DNA of 64,000 bases from Cliona cf. orientalis. Lineage: Eukaryota; Porifera; Demospongiae; Clionaida; Clionaidae. How positions within the stretch are numbered: position 1 is the stretch's first letter; each line of letters opens with the position of its first letter. Positions 60,459 through 64,000 of the stretch are shown one piece after another. Under the pieces are notes generated by a model. It was given only the letters and a program-made list of their open reading frames with translations. It was not told where the DNA came from and made no database searches. Location: contig OZ005695.1 of the NCBI GenBank assembly GCA_963930775.1, forward strand, positions 930,001 to 994,000. The letters run 5' to 3'. Both the position numbers and the translations under genes were made by a program.

Positions 60459-61257
60459 ATGACTCTGAATTTCGTTAATCCGAGCCTCGTGGTGGCTAAA
60501 AGCCTGCAAGGAATCGTAGAAATCATCCTCAGGGGAATATCTATTGTAAGTGTTTAATACGGTCTAGTCTAGTATTATAGCTTGCTAACTAAACCATGAT
60601 AATAATATTGGTTATTATTGCCATACTTGATGCATACATATACAGGTTCTCTCTTTAGCCTGCATTGCTGCTGCATCAGCATATTTTGGACTTCTTGCAG
60701 ACCTGTGCAGCACTGTGGATAAGATCAGGGACACAATTACCAATGTAGTGGTTGGAGACTGCAAAGAGCTCAAGTATGAGTTCAGAATGGGAGGGTCCTT
60801 TCAGAACAACACTTACGGTTTTGACAAGAAGAGCGGTGCTGGGTGGATCGTCTTTCTATCCATTTTTGTTCTTATTTACCAGATCTTGGCATTTTTGCAG
60901 CTCTTTCTCCACTTCAAGCTGCTCCATATCAAAATACCCTTCTTCAAAACTTACTGGACTCTATTCTTTATTATCGTAAGTTCTTATACCACATGCTAGA
61001 CTGTCACTGACTTTTTCGTATTGCCGTTTATGAGTGGAATTCTCTATAATATTATTCAGGATACTGTGGCTTTTGCAGTTTTTGCTTTTTTCTACTTTTG
61101 TGGGGCAACTGCTATTGCTGTTCTCGGGGATAAGGATTGGAAAGCAGTCATTGATACATACCGCGGTGATCCTTATGAAAGGGAATACTATATTGAAATT
61201 GCAGACCGTGCCATGAAGATCTACTCAGCCACTATTGCAGTATCAGTGAGTTTGTAA
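60459..61257 (+). CDS. Four-TM MARVEL-like membrane protein, 3' end unresolved
   Basis: Exons 60459-60545, 60646-60975 and 61060-61245 read in frame (MTLNFVNPSLVVAKSLQGIV ...). Three clear membrane segments are seen: VLSLACIAAASAYFGLL, WIVFLSIFVLIYQILAFL, and one split by an intron (LFFII/DTVAFAVFAFFYFCG). The layout, with a polar first loop and a fourth segment starting at ATIAVS, resembles synaptogyrin/MARVEL proteins of vesicle membranes. After ATIAVS a GT donor (GTGAGT) occurs. Reading through it gives only SVSL and a stop at 61257, which would leave the fourth segment too short, so a further exon probably exists, but I cannot identify it in 61258-61661. Confidence 0.7.
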
Positions 61258-61661
61258 TAATATTATTAATATATTATTATTGCAAAGTTATCTAACATTT
61301 TCTATGTTGCCACTGAATCTATGCAATGTTTGGTATACGATCTGATTTTGAAAATAGCCAATTCAAGCATCATACATGTAGCTTATTTTCATACAATATA
61401 ATTTTGAGCTTATCAAGCTGAAAAGATAAGCAACACTCAATTCTGTTGCTGTACGAGTAACATGCATAATATTATTATAGTTATTAATAATAATATTATT
61501 ATTGAGATGTGTGCATGATTGCGCCAATTGCATGCATTGTGAGTTTCAGTGTGGGGGAAGGTACCCGGTAACTGTGATCAGTCAACCATTTAATTGTACG
61601 ACTTGTGACATTGTCGTCAACTCAGTATTAGCTACTTAGAGAGTTATAGCTGATCTTGATC
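61258..61661. other. Gap after MARVEL-like gene, no exon identified
   Basis: AT-rich sequence with TAATAATATTATT runs. Contains an unsupported 40-codon frame after a weak AG at about 61288; it is not hydrophobic enough to be the missing membrane segment. Confidence 0.45.
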
Positions 61662-62443
61662 ATGGCTGTGTACATTCTGCTTTTGGCTGTAATCAGTTTT
61701 ACCCCTCCAGGTGATCAAGCTAAAGATTTAATATGCATCCTGAAAGCTTTTTACTAGCCACAGTAAGTATTTTACGTATGACTTTTACCCCTTTTATATA
61801 GGAACAGCACAGGGGCAAGAGTGTGGAACTGAAAGATTCCCTTGCAGAGAACAGTTCCTGCTGAATGAAAACATAGATTTCCAATTGCCAAATGGGGAAT
61901 TGTCTATTGGATATCTGTTTATTGCCCCTCAGCTGAAGTTTGACTGCCATGGCACCATCACAAGCTGGCATACTCTTACATATTTCAAAACCATAGATGC
62001 TGCTTTGGATGTTCTCTTTCATGACATAACCTTTCAGCTGTGGAGGCCTAGTGCTGAAGACAATAGCCTAAGGGTATATTATAGCTTCATTGGGTCAAAT
62101 ATTGCTCAATTTGCAGGCAATGAGATACGAGCTGGGCGTACCATTTTGGATGATGGCACACAATTTTCCAACTTAACATCAACTCCATCCACTCAAGAAA
62201 GGCTCCAGTTCCAACCTGGTGATGTAATCGGATGGTACATTCATACTGGAGTTCAAGCCACTGACCAGCCATTGTCAATCGTCTACAGCCATGCGACCAG
62301 TGATGATAATTCAGTTGACCTGTTTAGTACGGTGATTTCTGATTCGAATCATGCTACCACCCCACCTCCGTGTGATGTGGCCGTATGTAGTATCAATACT
62401 ACCCTCATCCCCTCAGTCATACCATACATCACTGTTGAATACG
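61662..62443 (+). CDS. Secreted or cell-surface protein, N-terminal part, family not recognised
   Basis: Exon 1 (61662-61710) encodes a signal peptide MAVYILLLAVISFTPP. It splices in frame to exon 2 (61802-62443), giving about 230 residues ending ITVEYG before a GT donor (GTAAGG). After the signal peptide comes a beta-rich, Cys-poor region with paired cysteines (ECGTERFPC, later CDVAVC), aromatic positions (WHTLTYF, FQLWRP, IGWYIHTG) and N-glycosylation sequons (NLT, NTT). This looks like an extracellular domain at the head of a longer, probably multidomain, receptor or matrix protein. I do not recognise the family. The next exon lies beyond the window or is hidden in the repeats up to 64000. 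Confidence 0.75.
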
Positions 62444-62454
62444 GTAAGGCCACC

Positions 62455-63215
62455 TATACACATGCAGCAAAAACATGCAAGTGGATCACATTAATCTAAT
62501 TTGGGTTGCCTCAGTTGCACCCACTACATGTGTGTGCCTGCCAGTGAGTGTCCCATCATAGTTCTCATAATCCAGTTTAGATCCTAGTTGTAACAAATAC
62601 TGTTATCTGATTGGTCAGGAGCAGGTATCTATTTCTCATATAAACCTATAAAAAGCTCATATAAACCTGTAAAAAATTGTTGCCTATGGTTAGGATTGTT
62701 GCTAGGCAGCAGTTTATGTCAAGCCTATGGGCATTGTTGCTAGGATCTAAAGTTGTTAGACACTGTTTAGTTGGTTTCTATGTGATTTAGAAGACCTCAG
62801 GGCTCAGTAGAACCCTCGCATCGCTCGGGATTCTACATAGAGCCCTTCGGTCTTCTAAATCACATAGAAACCTCCTAAACAGTGTCTAACTATTATTTAT
62901 TACACCTACTATTAGTACACCAGATATTGAATAATAAACTGGTGTGACATACTGGTTGTCCCATGAGAGTTCTCAAGATTACAGTAACTGTGTACCCTCT
63001 ACATGCATCATAATATTATTACAGAATACTACACAATTACCATAATCATGCATCATTGGACAAGTATTACTGTGTTATTCACAAATTGGCATGTTTGACA
63101 TACTGGTTGTAACTATATTAACTGGATTATGAAAACTATGATGGGAACAGTAGTGTATGAAACTGAGGCAAACCACATTAGATTAATCTGATCCACTTGT
63201 TTTTGCTGTGTATAC
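62455..63215. mobile_element. Foldback element with a nested MITE
   Basis: Long inverted repeats of roughly 100-120 bp at 62455-62578 and 63119-63215. Left: CAGCAAAAACATGCAAGTGG and CATCATAGTTCTCATAATCC; right: the complements of these with a few changes. The composite MITE at 62577-62890 sits between them, next to the left arm. Confidence 0.75.
62577..62890. mobile_element. Composite palindromic MITE, copy 2
   Basis: Segment 62577-62750 bounded by inverted TTAGATCCTA, then a palindrome 62755-62890 (arms GTTAGACACTGTTTAG). Same parts as 3711-4051, in the reverse orientation. Confidence 0.8.
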
Positions 63216-63334
63216 ACTGTAAAAACTAGATGGTGAACGTCACCTAAAAAAGGTAGTGAAATCCTTGCCACAATAGTCACCGAAAATTGAGAGGTGAAGG
63301 GTCACCACCTTTTAAGATCACCACTTTTTGTTAG

Positions 63335-63465
63335 TGATGATCACTACCATTATTAGTGATGGTCACTATTATCGATTGGTGATTATCACTAATTACACCA
63401 CCATTTACTAGTGATGATCACTACATACACAGCATATTACTTTAGTGAAGATCACCTCAAATTTT
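63335..63465. repeat. Cluster of palindromic AGTGATNATCACT motifs
   Basis: Five spaced copies or near copies of TAGTGATGATCACTA (e.g. TTAGTGATGATCACTA, TTAGTGATGGTCACTA, TTGGTGATTATCACTA, CTAGTGATGATCACTA). They lie inside a region of broader AGTCACC / GGTGA inverted repeats from 63225. Confidence 0.75.
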
Positions 63466-63756
63466 GCTGGATATGAGTACATACGTACAGTATAATGTGT
63501 ACAACTATTACAAAACATAAAATATCGTCTCTAGCATTAACACAATTGAAGGAAGTGAGTGGCAGTGTTCAATTACACCTTGAGTTCGGCTCTGAAAATG
63601 CTAAGTCTCCTGCGCATGAACTCTTTACACCTATAAAAATAAAGCCAATTATTTGTGAAGCTTTTCACACAGAAGATACCAGAATCTAAACTAATATTAT
63701 GACGTATGTGTACAACAGTCTATACATGAAAAATTAAAATAAGGAATTACCATATC

Positions 63757-64000
63757 CGATCTAATTAACGCGCCACTAAAAAATAATTACCGATCTTGGG
63801 TGGCGCACAATTAGAGCCCGTAAATTAACGTTCTGATCCAGGTGGCGCATCTTTTAGAGAGGTGCGTTGTAATTAGAGCGAAAGTGTGGAGAGCATAGCT
63901 TCCAGTACTCCGTACGAGATACTCAGTACTATCGAGGTACTTATCAGCCGTAAGTATCGATACCGCTCCAATTAGAACGCGCCTGGAAAAAATAATTAGC
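63757..64000. mobile_element. Partial MITE with GCGC arrays, runs off the window
   Basis: Starts near CCATATCCGATCTAATTA and contains repeated AATTAACGCGCCAC / GGTGGCGCAC motifs. It has the same design as the TA-flanked elements at 33561-33789 and 34162-34443. Confidence 0.5.

Noticed and set aside
61288..61400. Possible last exon of the MARVEL-like gene
   Set aside because: The acceptor is weak with no pyrimidine tract, and the translated sequence is not a membrane segment.

Overview
The window is intron-rich animal DNA. The genes are metazoan families (TRAF7, a PBC/TALE homeobox gene, LRRK-type ROCO kinases, TRIM-NHL proteins, an Aly/POLDIP3-type mRNA export factor). Most introns are short, AT-rich GT-AG introns, genes are tightly packed, and miniature inverted-repeat elements (MITEs) and CT/CA microsatellites are scattered throughout. 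Gene density, ROCO-kinase and TRIM-NHL expansion and base composition suggest a sponge, possibly a demosponge such as Amphimedon queenslandica. That species call is an inference; no marker sequence proves it.

Layout. 1-2.2 kb: 3' end of an LRRK-like kinase. 2.6-14.4 kb: a complete tandem paralogue (ankyrin, LRR, ROC, COR, kinase, beta-propeller). 15.5-17.9 kb (minus): glyoxalase II (HAGH). 18.2-23.5 kb (minus): DDX5/17-type DEAD-box helicase, sharing a 281-bp divergent promoter with EIF3L (23.8-27.9 kb, plus, 18 exons). 28.1-45.0 kb (minus): five full-length single-exon RING-B-box-B-box-coiled coil-filamin-NHL genes plus one NHL-only remnant. 45.3-48.8 kb (minus): POLDIP3/SKAR-like. 49.6-55.7 kb (plus): TRAF7 (19 exons). 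56.0-57.1 kb (plus): intronless PBX-like homeobox gene with a TATA box. 57.3-60.1 kb (minus): GTPBP3/MnmE. 60.5-61.3 kb (plus): four-TM MARVEL-like gene, 3' end unresolved. 61.7-62.4 kb (plus): start of a secreted protein of unknown family. 62.4-64 kb: nested MITEs.

The most striking structure is the TRIM-NHL array. Each unit carries a TRIM gene and, behind it, degraded copies of the last exons of EIF3L, so the duplicated block spanned the convergent EIF3L/TRIM junction. Four of the five full-length genes keep a shared upstream box (E-box, core, CRE-like half) about 125-245 bp before the ATG. Three copies carry a private MITE; one of these has rewritten the C-terminus of the last gene. The RING to coiled-coil part is nearly identical between copies, while the NHL blades differ mainly at short inter-strand positions. 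This looks like a fast-evolving recognition family, but its ligand cannot be told from sequence.

The other genes are mostly housekeeping: translation initiation (EIF3L), RNA remodelling and export (DDX5-like, POLDIP3-like), mitochondrial tRNA modification (GTPBP3) and methylglyoxal detoxification (HAGH). Signalling genes (ROCO kinases, TRAF7) and one developmental transcription factor complete the set. Exon boundaries were worked out by hand from splice signals and reading-frame continuity; every multi-exon model described as complete keeps its frame through all junctions.
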